A stretch of DNA of 6,712 nucleotides from Verrucomicrobiota bacterium (GTDB lineage: Bacteria > Verrucomicrobiota > Verrucomicrobiia > Opitutales > Opitutaceae), in the NCBI GenBank assembly GCA_030832235.1, contig JAURJO010000159.1, forward strand, positions 1 through 6,712. Reading direction: 5' to 3'. Positions 1 to 6,565 of the stretch are shown piece after piece (position 1 is the first letter of the stretch; each line of letters opens with the position of its first letter). The notes under the pieces are model-generated. The model had not been told where the DNA came from. It was given only the letters and a program-made list of their open reading frames with translations, and made no database searches. Both the position numbers and the translations under genes were made by a program.

Positions 1-531
1 AAGCTTGAGTAGAGACGCCGGGCTGAAACGAGCCGCCGGAACGAACGGGGTAATATTCATAAATTACGCAGGGAAACGATTCGCTTTCATCCAGCTCTCT
101 CCTGCGCCTCCGACGCATGCAACGTTCGAATGAAGTCAGCGAGGTTAGTCCGAAGTGCCGCCCACGCACGAAACCACGCCGGGCAGCATACCAAAGGCCC
201 GGATAGTACGGCCAATGACCCTTGGCTACTTCTGTTCATTTCCAGCTTCACCCCATTTTCCGTTACCTCCGTTTGCTCCTGTATCCCGGTCGAATCCGTC
301 CGGCCTGTTCACTAATTTCGGCGATATATCGCCTCGCCTCTTAGCCGCGATGGCCGCTGCGGATCGCGCCGGACTTGCGGTCGATCGATTCCTTGCAACG
401 TTAGCCCGTACCCCGCTGCGCATTCCCCCGTGCGCCGTTCCCTCCAAGCGTCCCACCCGCTCGGCCTCAACCCCACGCATGTTCGTGCCACCTCTGTCCC
501 TCACCGGCCTTCAGCGCAGTTTTGAAACCCC
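1..531. other. Non-coding region upstream of the TonB-dependent receptor
   Basis: I find no convincing gene here. The open frames on either strand are short, rich in Pro, Arg or Ala, and match no family I know. The base composition differs from the coding DNA downstream: there is an AT-rich island at 51-66, flanked by GTAAT (50-54) and ATTAC (63-67), and more A+T at about 180-330. The last 100 bases before the receptor are strikingly C-rich: I count 49 C and 19 G in 421-520. A weak inverted repeat, GCCAA/TTGGC, lies at 211-226. The region most likely contains the receptor's promoter and a long untranslated leader, but I cannot place a convincing -35/-10 pair. The left end of the window may also cut off an upstream gene's control region. 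Confidence 0.6.
320..333. promoter_or_regulatory. Perfect 14-bp palindrome, candidate operator
   Basis: GGCGATATATCGCC is identical to its own reverse complement and lies about 200 bases before the receptor start in non-coding DNA. Its AT-rich core (ATATAT) framed by GC arms is the shape of a site for a dimeric regulator. The TATATC inside it could also act as a -10 element, although I see no good -35 at the right distance. No regulator gene adjoins it, so a role in receptor control is only inferred. Confidence 0.25.
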
Positions 532-3468
532 ATGAAGACGTCGTTCCCCGCCCACCGCTTCTACCTCACTCGCAATATCGCCGCCGGGCTTCTCCTCGGC
601 CTGTCGGCTGCCCTGCACTTTTCACCCGCGTCCGCGGTGGCCGCGGAGACCGGTTCGCTCACCGGCACGGTCGGCAACATCGCCACCGGTCAGAACCTCG
701 AGGGCGCCGAGGTTTCCCTCGCCCCGGGCGACCGCACCACGCTGACACGGCGCGACGGCCGCTATGAGTTCACGGGGCTGGCCGCCGGCGCCTACACGGT
801 CACCGCCACCTACGCCGGACTGGAGCGCGTCTCCACCCCGGTGAGCGTCACGGCCGGCGGCGTGACGACCCGCGACCTCGGCCTCACCTCCGCCGTGTAC
901 AAACTCGAGAAGTTCGTCGTCGAGGGGGAGCGTGAGGGCAACGCGCTCGCCATCACCGAGCGCCGCAACGCCGGCAACGTGAAGGACGTCATCTCCTCCG
1001 ACGCGTTCGGCAACGTGGCCGACCTTAACCTGGGCAATTTCCTCCAGCGCATGCCCGGCGTGAGCAAGGAGGAGTCGGAAGGCGAGATCTACCTTGTTCG
1101 TATCCGCGGTGTGGATTCCAACCTCAACGCGGTGAGCATCGACGGCACGCGCGGGTCCAACGGGTCCACCCGCAGCCTCAATCGCGGCTTCGAGATCGAC
1201 AAGGTCCCCGCCGACTTCATCGAGACCATCGAGGTCACCAAGGCCGCCACGCCCGACATGGACGCCGACTCGATCGGCGGCAGCGTCAACCTCCGCACGA
1301 AGAGCGCGCTCGACCGCAAGGGCCGCCGCGCGACCTACAACGTCGGGAACTCCCTCAATCTGGACCAGAAATCGTTCCGGCCGCTCTTCAGCCTGAGCTA
1401 CTCCGACCTCTTCCGCGAGCGTTTCGGCCTGCTCCTCACCGCCAGCTACAACGAAAGCCACAAGCCGCGCGATCGCAGCAACCTGCTCTACGAGCAGACC
1501 ACCGCGACCGACCGCCCGGTGTTCTTCACCGCGGCCAACTGGGGGCAGGACCAGCTGAAGCACAAGCGGCAGGGGCTCGGCGCGCGCCTTGATTACCGGC
1601 TGAGCGACGCCACGCGCGTTTATTTCAACGCCACCTACTCCTACTACGTCGACCAGCTCAATCGCCGGCAGCCGACCATCAGCACCGCCACGGCCGCCAA
1701 CATCGTCTCCGTCACCGACAAGGTCACCGAAACCCGCAACCTCACGTTCACCTTCAACCAGAACCGCCGCGAGCGCGACGTGCGCACGCTCAACTTCACG
1801 GTCGGGGGCGAGAACTCGCGGTTTCTCGGCGGTAAACTCGACTTCACGGCCAACTTCTCACCCTCCCAAGGCGAGGAACGCCGCTTCATCCCGGCGCGTG
1901 CCGTCGCCGGCGCGGGGTTCCGCTTCGACCGCTCGCTCACCCACCGGCACTTCGTCGTCACGCAGACGAGCGGCCCCGACATACTCGACCCGCGCAACTC
2001 GACGATGACGTCACTCGACCTGCCGGAGATCTACAGCCGCGACGAGATCGTGGGCGCCCAGCTCAATTACCGCCGCGCCTTCGCCACTTCCTGGCCGCTC
2101 GCGTTCAAGACCGGCCTGCGTTTCCGCGACCAGACCCGCCGACGCGACCAGGAACGCAACCTCTACAGTTACGTGGGCCCCAACGGCGTGGCCGGACCGG
2201 TCGGCACGGCGAACGACGACGATCTCGGCCGCTTCTTCGACCCGGGCTACACGCACGTCGCCTTCAACTACCCGCGCGGCTTGCCGTTCATGAAGCTGCC
2301 CGAACTCCGCGCCACCCTGCTGAACCAGCCTCAGCTTTTCCGGCGCACGGTCGCCACGAGCGTGCAGGACTCGATCCGCCTCGACTCACGGGCCGAGGAG
2401 ACCGTCACCGCCGCTTATGTGCAGGGGGAAACCCGCTGGGGACGGCTGGGAGTCGTGACCGGGGTGCGCATGGAGGACACCCGCTTCACCGGGTCGGGGT
2501 TCAAGCAGGAACTCACCGCCGCCGAGCGTGCGCGCCGCGCCGCGTGGGTCGGCGCCGTGACGGACGAGGAGCAGACCCGCCGCAGCCTCGCCGAATACGG
2601 CAACCGCACCCGGGCCGGCGGCGACTACCGCAACCTCTTCCCGAGCGTGCACCTGAAGTATTCCGCCACGCGCAACCTCATCGGCCGGCTCAGCTGGTCC
2701 ACGGGCATCGGCCGGCCGAACTTCGGCCAGATCGTGCCGGACATGACTGTCAACAACGACAATCTCACTCTCACGTCCAATAACCCCGACCTGCGGCCGC
2801 AGCGCTCGCGGAACCTCGACGCGTCGCTTGAGTACTATTTCGAGCCCGCGGGACTCGTCTCGCTCGGCGCGTTTGACAAGCGCCTGACCGATTTCATCTA
2901 CCGCGCCGGCGTCGGCCGCGTTGATTCCACGAACAACATCTTCGGCCAGGAGTACGAGGGCTATCTGCTCACCACGGACCGCAACGGCGGCTCCGCCACG
3001 ATCCGCGGGCTGGAATTCGCCTACAGCCAGCAATTCAGCCACCTGCCCGGCTTCTGGCGTGGTTTCGGTGCCTTCGCCAACATCACATGGCTGCAGACCG
3101 AGGGCGATTACGGAACCCCGGGCTCCACCCGCACCGGCGGCACCATCCCCCTCTTCACCCCGCGCACGGGCAACGTGGGTGTCTCCTACATCGCCCACGG
3201 CTGGACGATCCGCGTGAAGGTCAACCACATGTCCGACCGCCTCGAGACCTACAACGTCGACCCTTCGCGGCGCGTGTACGACAAAGGCAGCTCCCCGGTG
3301 GACGTGAACCTCGCCTACGCATTCAGCCGCCGCCTCAGCGTCTACGCCGACGTCATCAACGTCTTCAACGTGGGCACCAACCACCAGTACACCTACATTC
3401 GCGACCGCGCGACACGCAACGACCTCTATACCACGGTCATCAAGTTCGGCCTCAGCGGGACGTTCTAG
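532..3468 (+). CDS. TonB-dependent outer-membrane receptor with N-terminal carboxypeptidase-like domain
   Basis: This is a 978-residue outer-membrane active transporter that would import a bound substrate using energy from TonB-ExbBD. Residues 1 to about 35-39 form a signal peptide (basic MKTSFPAHRF, hydrophobic GLLLGLSAAL, cleavage near SPASA or AVAA). Residues 40-118 look like a carboxypeptidase regulatory-like beta-sandwich (GSLTGTV...GRYEFTGLAAGAYTV). A KLEKFVVEGERE segment (124-135) is the likely TonB box. The plug covers about 145-260, with FLQRMPGV, IRGVDSNLNAVSIDG and IEVTKAATPDMDADSIGG. The rest is the beta-barrel, including RLSWSTGIGRPNFG and NPDLRPQRSRNLDASLEYYF, ending in a terminal Phe as outer-membrane barrels do. 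These motifs resemble the Xanthomonas/Caulobacter-type receptor family (TIGR01782). There is no STN signalling domain, so sigma/anti-sigma control through it is unlikely. The start is firm: an in-frame TGA lies at 523-525 and the next Met is residue 174. There is no Shine-Dalgarno sequence. The substrate cannot be told, because no enzyme gene adjoins it. Confidence 0.96.
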   Translation: MKTSFPAHRFYLTRNIAAGLLLGLSAALHFSPASAVAAETGSLTGTVGNIATGQNLEGAEVSLAPGDRTTLTRRDGRYEFTGLAAGAYTVTATYAGLERVSTPVSVTAGGVTTRDLGLTSAVYKLEKFVVEGEREGNALAITERRNAGNVKDVISSDAFGNVADLNLGNFLQRMPGVSKEESEGEIYLVRIRGVDSNLNAVSIDGTRGSNGSTRSLNRGFEIDKVPADFIETIEVTKAATPDMDADSIGGSVNLRTKSALDRKGRRATYNVGNSLNLDQKSFRPLFSLSYSDLFRERFGLLLTASYNESHKPRDRSNLLYEQTTATDRPVFFTAANWGQDQLKHKRQGLGARLDYRLSDATRVYFNATYSYYVDQLNRRQPTISTATAANIVSVTDKVTETRNLTFTFNQNRRERDVRTLNFTVGGENSRFLGGKLDFTANFSPSQGEERRFIPARAVAGAGFRFDRSLTHRHFVVTQTSGPDILDPRNSTMTSLDLPEIYSRDEIVGAQLNYRRAFATSWPLAFKTGLRFRDQTRRRDQERNLYSYVGPNGVAGPVGTANDDDLGRFFDPGYTHVAFNYPRGLPFMKLPELRATLLNQPQLFRRTVATSVQDSIRLDSRAEETVTAAYVQGETRWGRLGVVTGVRMEDTRFTGSGFKQELTAAERARRAAWVGAVTDEEQTRRSLAEYGNRTRAGGDYRNLFPSVHLKYSATRNLIGRLSWSTGIGRPNFGQIVPDMTVNNDNLTLTSNNPDLRPQRSRNLDASLEYYFEPAGLVSLGAFDKRLTDFIYRAGVGRVDSTNNIFGQEYEGYLLTTDRNGGSATIRGLEFAYSQQFSHLPGFWRGFGAFANITWLQTEGDYGTPGSTRTGGTIPLFTPRTGNVGVSYIAHGWTIRVKVNHMSDRLETYNVDPSRRVYDKGSSPVDVNLAYAFSRRLSVYADVINVFNVGTNHQYTYIRDRATRNDLYTTVIKFGLSGTF

Positions 3469-3620
3469 ACGACCGGTGGCCCCGGGACGACGCGTTCCCC
3501 GCGGGCCGCCCCAGCGGCGAACCCATTGCCCGCCGCATCAACCGCCCGCAGGTTTTACCCAGCACCCGCGCCGCCAGAATTCCGTGGACAAGGCGCGCGG
3601 GCTGCATCTCCTTCGCCGGC

Positions 3621-3860
3621 ATGTCGCAGCAGGAAAAGAAGTACGTCACGCCCGTTTCCATCGCCGTGGACGCGATCCTCGTCGTCGCGTTCTTCCTCTT
3701 CATTTACACGGTGGTCTCGCCGCATGTCCCGTCGAACGACGGTCGCATGATCAAGCTCTGGGGCGGCCTCACCGCGGCGTGCATGTCGGGCGTATTCTGG
3801 CTCTGCATCCAGATGTTCCGCGTGGTGCTTCGCGCCCAGCGCGAAGCCCGGCGGAAATAG
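3621..3860 (+). CDS. Small two-helix inner-membrane protein, unknown function
   Basis: This 79-residue protein starts MSQQEKKYVTP and has two hydrophobic segments, about residues 12-32 (VSIAVDAILVVAFFLFIYTVV) without its last residue being certain, and 46-68 (LWGGLTAACMSGVFWLCIQMF). A short loop (SPHVPSNDGRMIK) joins them, and a strongly basic tail (RAQREARRK) follows. By the positive-inside rule both ends should face the cytoplasm, giving a helical hairpin in the inner membrane. I do not recognise the family and assign no function. The reading frame is open far upstream through the receptor gene in another frame, but that part is a high-GC shadow. The ATG at 3621 is the natural start because the protein-like composition begins there. 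No Shine-Dalgarno precedes it. It lies 152 bases after the receptor stop, so co-transcription is possible but unproven. Confidence 0.75.
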   Translation: MSQQEKKYVTPVSIAVDAILVVAFFLFIYTVVSPHVPSNDGRMIKLWGGLTAACMSGVFWLCIQMFRVVLRAQREARRK

Positions 3861-3882
3861 TCCGCGACCGCCTGGAGCCTTT

Positions 3883-3897
3883 CGCATCCCGGGTGCG
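3883..3897 (+). terminator. Weak hairpin after the small membrane protein gene
   Basis: CGCAT (3883-3887) pairs with GTGCG (3893-3897), including one G-T wobble, around a CCCGG loop. It lies 23 bases after the stop codon at 3860, which suits a terminator. The stem is short and no T-run follows, so intrinsic termination would be inefficient at best. Chance is a real alternative in such GC-rich DNA. Confidence 0.15.
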
Positions 3898-3946
3898 GTT
3901 GCGTGTCGGGCCTCTCTGATTATCCTCGCCGGCATCCGAAACCATC

Positions 3947-4687
3947 ATGGTAACCGGCGAAAAGGACTCCCGCTCCCCTCGCGCCCTCCACGCGCGAATA
4001 GCGTTTCTCATGTCCGCGCTGCTGCTCGGCGGCTGCGCCACGACCCATGAGCTGAAGGTCGACTCGATTGCCAAACCGCGCGCCGCCGACGCCATCTCCT
4101 ACGAGGTCCGCAACAAGAACCCACTCGTGGCCGACGATTCGCTCCGCTTCAAGGAGGCCGCCGGCTTCGTGAAGACCGCCCTGTCCGGGCGCGGCATGTA
4201 CGAGGCGCCGCCCAACACCAAGGCCGACATGATCGTCGACGTGGACTACGGGGTGGGCCCGCCGAAGGTGAAACAGGAGATGGTCTCCGAGCCGGTCTAC
4301 GTGACCGTCCCTGGCCAAGTGCGCATGGAGCGCATCCAAGTCGGCACCGACTCGCAGGGCCGGCCGGTCTACCAGACGGTAACGGTGCAGGACCCGCCCT
4401 CCACCCAGTTCGCCGGCTTCCGCGAGTATATGGTCACCGTCACCGTGTACGAAAAGTACCTCAAGCTGTCCGCTCGCGAGAACAAGGAAGCGACCGAAGG
4501 TAGGCCGGTGCAGGAAATCTGGACCGTCGACGTGACCAGCGAGGGCGAGAGCCGCGACGTGCGCAAGCACCTGCCCATCCTCGTCGCCGCCAGCATTGAT
4601 TACGTCGGGAAGGATTCGCAGGGCCAGAAGACGATTCGCCTGAAGGACAACGCGAGTGACATCGCCTTCGTGAAGAAGGGCATGTGA
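3947..4687 (+). CDS. Probable outer-membrane lipoprotein, DUF4136-like, unknown function
   Basis: This 246-residue precursor has a lipoprotein signal: basic residues (RALHAR), a hydrophobic stretch (IAFLMSALLL) and the lipobox LGGC, with Cys30 as the lipid-modified residue. Ala follows the Cys, with no Asp at +2, which favours sorting to the outer membrane. The mature part contains SYEVRN (51-56), an amphipathic helix (FKEAAGFVKTALSGRG, about 68-83), then ADMIVDVDYGVG (93-104). This order (a strand, a helix ending in a small glycine turn, then 'ADM/L-hydrophobic-V' strand) resembles DUF4136 lipoproteins, whose biochemical role is unknown. The middle (112-150) is unusually rich in Val/Tyr/Gln. 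The start is well fixed: an in-frame TGA lies at 3917-3919 with no other start codon between, while the next Met (residue 22) would leave too short a signal peptide. The family link is from memory of its pattern and is tentative; the lipoprotein call is firm. Confidence 0.85.
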   Translation: MVTGEKDSRSPRALHARIAFLMSALLLGGCATTHELKVDSIAKPRAADAISYEVRNKNPLVADDSLRFKEAAGFVKTALSGRGMYEAPPNTKADMIVDVDYGVGPPKVKQEMVSEPVYVTVPGQVRMERIQVGTDSQGRPVYQTVTVQDPPSTQFAGFREYMVTVTVYEKYLKLSARENKEATEGRPVQEIWTVDVTSEGESRDVRKHLPILVAASIDYVGKDSQGQKTIRLKDNASDIAFVKKGM

Positions 4688-4702
4688 CGCGACGCCGCCC
4701 GT

Positions 4703-5329
4703 TCACGCCGCCAGGGCGTGGCAGGCGCGGGCGAGTTGCTCGTCGGACACGATCCCGCCGCGTCCCAGCGACCAAAGCACCTCCGGTTCCCACAGAGCGG
4801 AGCGCAAAGGCTCCAGCAGCCGGCGCGGCAGATCGGGGTCAGCGACGCGACGCAGAATCTCGAGAGTCTGGCGGGAAGCCGGCAGCCCGAGCCACTGCAG
4901 GAGACCGAATACAGACTCGCGCTCATAAACCGCCGAGATCTCCCCCCAAGCGTGCCCCTCCCCGCCCCTCAGGTCGCGATGGGCGACCAGGAACGCCACC
5001 AAGGCCGGCGTGCGCATGAGTTCACCGGCGAGTTCCGGGACGCGGGTCAGGGCGAACAACGCCGACATCCGACTAAAGGCGAACCGCCCGAGGAAGGCCG
5101 CGACGTCGGCGGGAACGAACTCCAGATAGCACCGCCAGCGGGCCGGACTGACACCGAGCGCGGCCGAAGCTAGGGCGGCCTCGCCGGGCGCGGCTTCGGA
5201 CCAGCGGCCCGGGGCATCCTCCACCAGAAAGGTGACCTCGGGCCAGGCAGTGACGCGCCAGCGGAGGCCGTCGTGGACCCAAGTGAGATCAGGAGAAAGG
5301 GCGGAGACCGGGGAGAAGCGGGATTTCAT
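4703..5329 (-). CDS. Tryptophan-rich protein of unknown function, divergent from the WYL regulator
   Basis: This 208-residue protein (MKSRFSPVSALSPDLTWVHD...) belongs to no family I recognise. It has no signal peptide or clear membrane helix, so a cytoplasmic location is likely. It holds nine tryptophans (about 4%), several in RW or LW pairs. The N-terminal 45 residues look strand-rich (TWVHDGLRWRVTAWPEVTFLVED). The rest appears mainly alpha-helical, with a well-formed stretch at about 137-182 (ESVFGLLQWLGLP, TLEILRRVADPDLPRRLLEPL). That stretch looks like a compact helical repeat, but no repeat unit is plain. Coding character is supported by sensible amphipathic structure over the full length and by the divergent layout. 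The start at 5329 is the first Met and lies 68 bases from the regulator's ATG, with no Shine-Dalgarno. Such divergent genes are often targets of the neighbouring regulator; that is inference here. Confidence 0.72.
   Translation of the reverse strand: MKSRFSPVSALSPDLTWVHDGLRWRVTAWPEVTFLVEDAPGRWSEAAPGEAALASAALGVSPARWRCYLEFVPADVAAFLGRFAFSRMSALFALTRVPELAGELMRTPALVAFLVAHRDLRGGEGHAWGEISAVYERESVFGLLQWLGLPASRQTLEILRRVADPDLPRRLLEPLRSALWEPEVLWSLGRGGIVSDEQLARACHALAA
4704..4720. terminator. Hairpin at the junction of two convergent genes
   Basis: CACGCC (4704-4709) and GGCGTG (4715-4720) are a perfect 6-bp inverted repeat with a 5-base loop (GCCAG). The repeat begins 17 bases after the lipoprotein stop and overlaps the last codons of the minus-strand gene. 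With only 15 bases between the two stop codons, a hairpin acting in both directions would make sense. There is no T-run on either side, so it is not a classical intrinsic terminator; it may only stabilise transcript 3' ends or be chance. Confidence 0.25.
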
Positions 5330-5342
5330 GACGTTAAGTTAA

Positions 5343-5370
5343 CACCCCGGGTGGGACATTACTTGTCCCA
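5343..5370. promoter_or_regulatory. Two overlapping inverted repeats, candidate operator of the WYL regulator
   Basis: The 68-base divergent gap carries two perfect inverted repeats. TGGGACA (5352-5358) and TGTCCCA (5364-5370) flank a TTACT spacer, and the symmetry extends imperfectly outward to 9 of 11 positions per arm. CACCC (5343-5347) and GGGTG (5349-5353) flank a single C and share two bases with the first repeat. Helix-turn-helix regulators commonly bind such sites between themselves and a divergent gene, so autoregulation and control of the 208-residue protein gene are likely roles. The symmetry is visible directly; the binding protein is inferred. A tandem GTTAA GTTAA lies beside it at 5333-5342. 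I cannot assign a confident -35/-10 pair in either direction. Confidence 0.5.
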
Positions 5371-5397
5371 GCCTAAAAAACCTGTTTCGTGCAATCT

Positions 5398-6441
5398 ATG
5401 CCGGCCCACGCCCAGCTTTCCCGTCCGCCCATCGAGCGCATGCTCCGCATCCACGAGGAGCTCCGCCGCGGCGCCTTCACCAATTGCACGAAGCTCGCGG
5501 AGCGCCTCGAGGTCTCGCGCAAGACGATCGTGCGTGATGTCGCCTTCATGCGGGACCGGCTCGATCTGCCGATCGAGTTCGACCCGCGCATCAATGCTTA
5601 CCGCTACACGCACCCGGTCTCCGCGTTTCCGACCGTGCAAGTCACGGAGGGCGAGTTGCTCGCGCTGCTCGTGGCGCGCAAGGCCCTCGAGCAGTACCGC
5701 GGCACGCCGTTCCACCGGCAGCTCGAGGCGTCGTTCGAGAAACTCGCGGGCGGCCTGCGCGACCGCATCACGTTCTCACCGGCCGACGAGCTCCGCTCGG
5801 TGTCGTTCCGCAACACCGGCCTCGGGCGCGCCGACCTCGCCGTGTTCAACACGCTCAGCACCGCCGTGCTGCGCCAGCTGGAGGTGGAGTTCGACTACCG
5901 GAAGCCGGGGGCGCGCCGTGGAGAACACCGGCGAGTCCGGCCGTACCATTTGGCGCATCGCGAGAACCTCTGGTACTTGGTCGCCTTCGATACCGACCGG
6001 GCCGCACTGCGGACATTCGCCCTGCCCCGCATCAGCGGAGCTAAAACAACCGACGCGCGCTTTGTGCGTCCCAACGACTTCTCGCCAGAGGCTTTCTTCG
6101 CGAACGCGCTCGGGGTGCTTGGCGGCCCGGGCAACTTTGAGGTCGTGATCCGATTCACGGCCGCGGTCGCCGATCGCGTGCGCGAACGCGAATGGCACGA
6201 GTCGCAGCAGGTCCGCGACCTGCCCGAAGGCGGTTTGGAACTCACCCTGCGGCTTGGCGCGCTCGCGGAGGTCGAAGGCTGGGTGCTCGGCTGGGGGGAG
6301 GAGGCCGAGGTACTGCACCCCCCGGAGCTGCGGAAACGACTCGCGATCACTACTACATTTCTGGCCAGGGCCTACGGCCGCCAGTCCGGTCGGGAAGGTG
6401 GACCAAAACGCCCGATGCGGACAAAATCCGGCAATGCGTGA
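5398..6441 (+). CDS. WYL-domain transcriptional regulator (HTH-WYL-WCX)
   Basis: This 347-residue regulator should bind DNA through its N-terminus and sense a ligand, possibly a nucleotide or nucleic acid, through its WYL domain, as described for other members. Residues about 12-62 form a winged helix-turn-helix (IERMLRIHEELRRG, then TKLAERLEVSRKTIVRDVAFMRDRL, the recognition helix being SRKTIVRDVAFM). Residues about 147-225 are the WYL domain, with RPYHLAHRENLWYLVAFD; the signature Trp-Tyr-Leu is at 192-194. Residues about 245-325 match the WCX dimerisation extension (FEVVIRFTAAVADRVREREWH, then VEGWVLGWGEEAEVLHPPELRKRL). The length is typical of the family. The ATG at 5398 is preferred; an in-frame GTG at 5389 would add three residues. 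Neither has a Shine-Dalgarno. It diverges from the 208-residue protein gene across a palindromic 68-base gap. Some relatives regulate defence or DNA-damage genes, but nothing of that kind is visible nearby. Confidence 0.93.
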   Translation: MPAHAQLSRPPIERMLRIHEELRRGAFTNCTKLAERLEVSRKTIVRDVAFMRDRLDLPIEFDPRINAYRYTHPVSAFPTVQVTEGELLALLVARKALEQYRGTPFHRQLEASFEKLAGGLRDRITFSPADELRSVSFRNTGLGRADLAVFNTLSTAVLRQLEVEFDYRKPGARRGEHRRVRPYHLAHRENLWYLVAFDTDRAALRTFALPRISGAKTTDARFVRPNDFSPEAFFANALGVLGGPGNFEVVIRFTAAVADRVREREWHESQQVRDLPEGGLELTLRLGALAEVEGWVLGWGEEAEVLHPPELRKRLAITTTFLARAYGRQSGREGGPKRPMRTKSGNA

Positions 6442-6565
6442 CGTTTTCCCGCGCGGAGCGTCTTTGCGACGTCACGCGAATGTTTTGTTGCACGGGTCGG
6501 CTCCCTCGTCGATTCGTTGACACTACCCCGCAGGCACCTGTCCCAACCCACTTCCTTCTCACGTC

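Noticed and set aside
1..6. HindIII site (AAGCTT) exactly at the window start
   Set aside because: It might mark a clone boundary, but a six-base site has no biological meaning alone and the placement may be chance.
226..504. 92-codon open frame on the minus strand upstream of the receptor
   Set aside because: Its Arg/Gly/Ala-rich sequence has no domain-like pattern and lies in a region whose composition suggests a leader, not a gene.
1151..1170. Short near-tandem GGGTCCAAC/GGGTCCACC repeat in the receptor gene
   Set aside because: It simply encodes a small GSNGST turn in the plug domain, with only two copies and no sign of slippage or frame change.
622..1563. Long 313-codon open frame on the minus strand inside the receptor gene
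   Set aside because: It is rich in Val, Ala, Gly and Glu, as expected for the antisense of GC-rich coding DNA, has no recognisable motif, and lies wholly within the receptor's plug and early barrel coding region.
2386..3384. Long 332-codon open frame on the minus strand inside the receptor gene
   Set aside because: It has the same Val/Ala/Gly/Glu-rich shadow composition with no domain, and overlaps the highly characteristic receptor barrel sequence.
3087..3620. Possible long N-terminal extension of the small membrane protein in its own frame
   Set aside because: The upstream part is Arg/Pro/His/Gln-rich translation of the receptor gene in another frame. Protein-like sequence starts only at the ATG at 3621.
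6539..6545. TGTCCCA half-site identical to the arm of the operator-like repeat, just before the adaptor gene
   Set aside because: There is no partner arm at the matching distance. A single 7-mer is expected about once by chance in a window of this length, and TGTCCC also occurs elsewhere, for example near 495 and 3724.
6517..6545. Consensus -35 hexamer TTGACA before the adaptor gene
   Set aside because: The bases 16-18 nucleotides further on are GC-rich and do not resemble a -10 element, so I do not call a promoter from the -35 alone.
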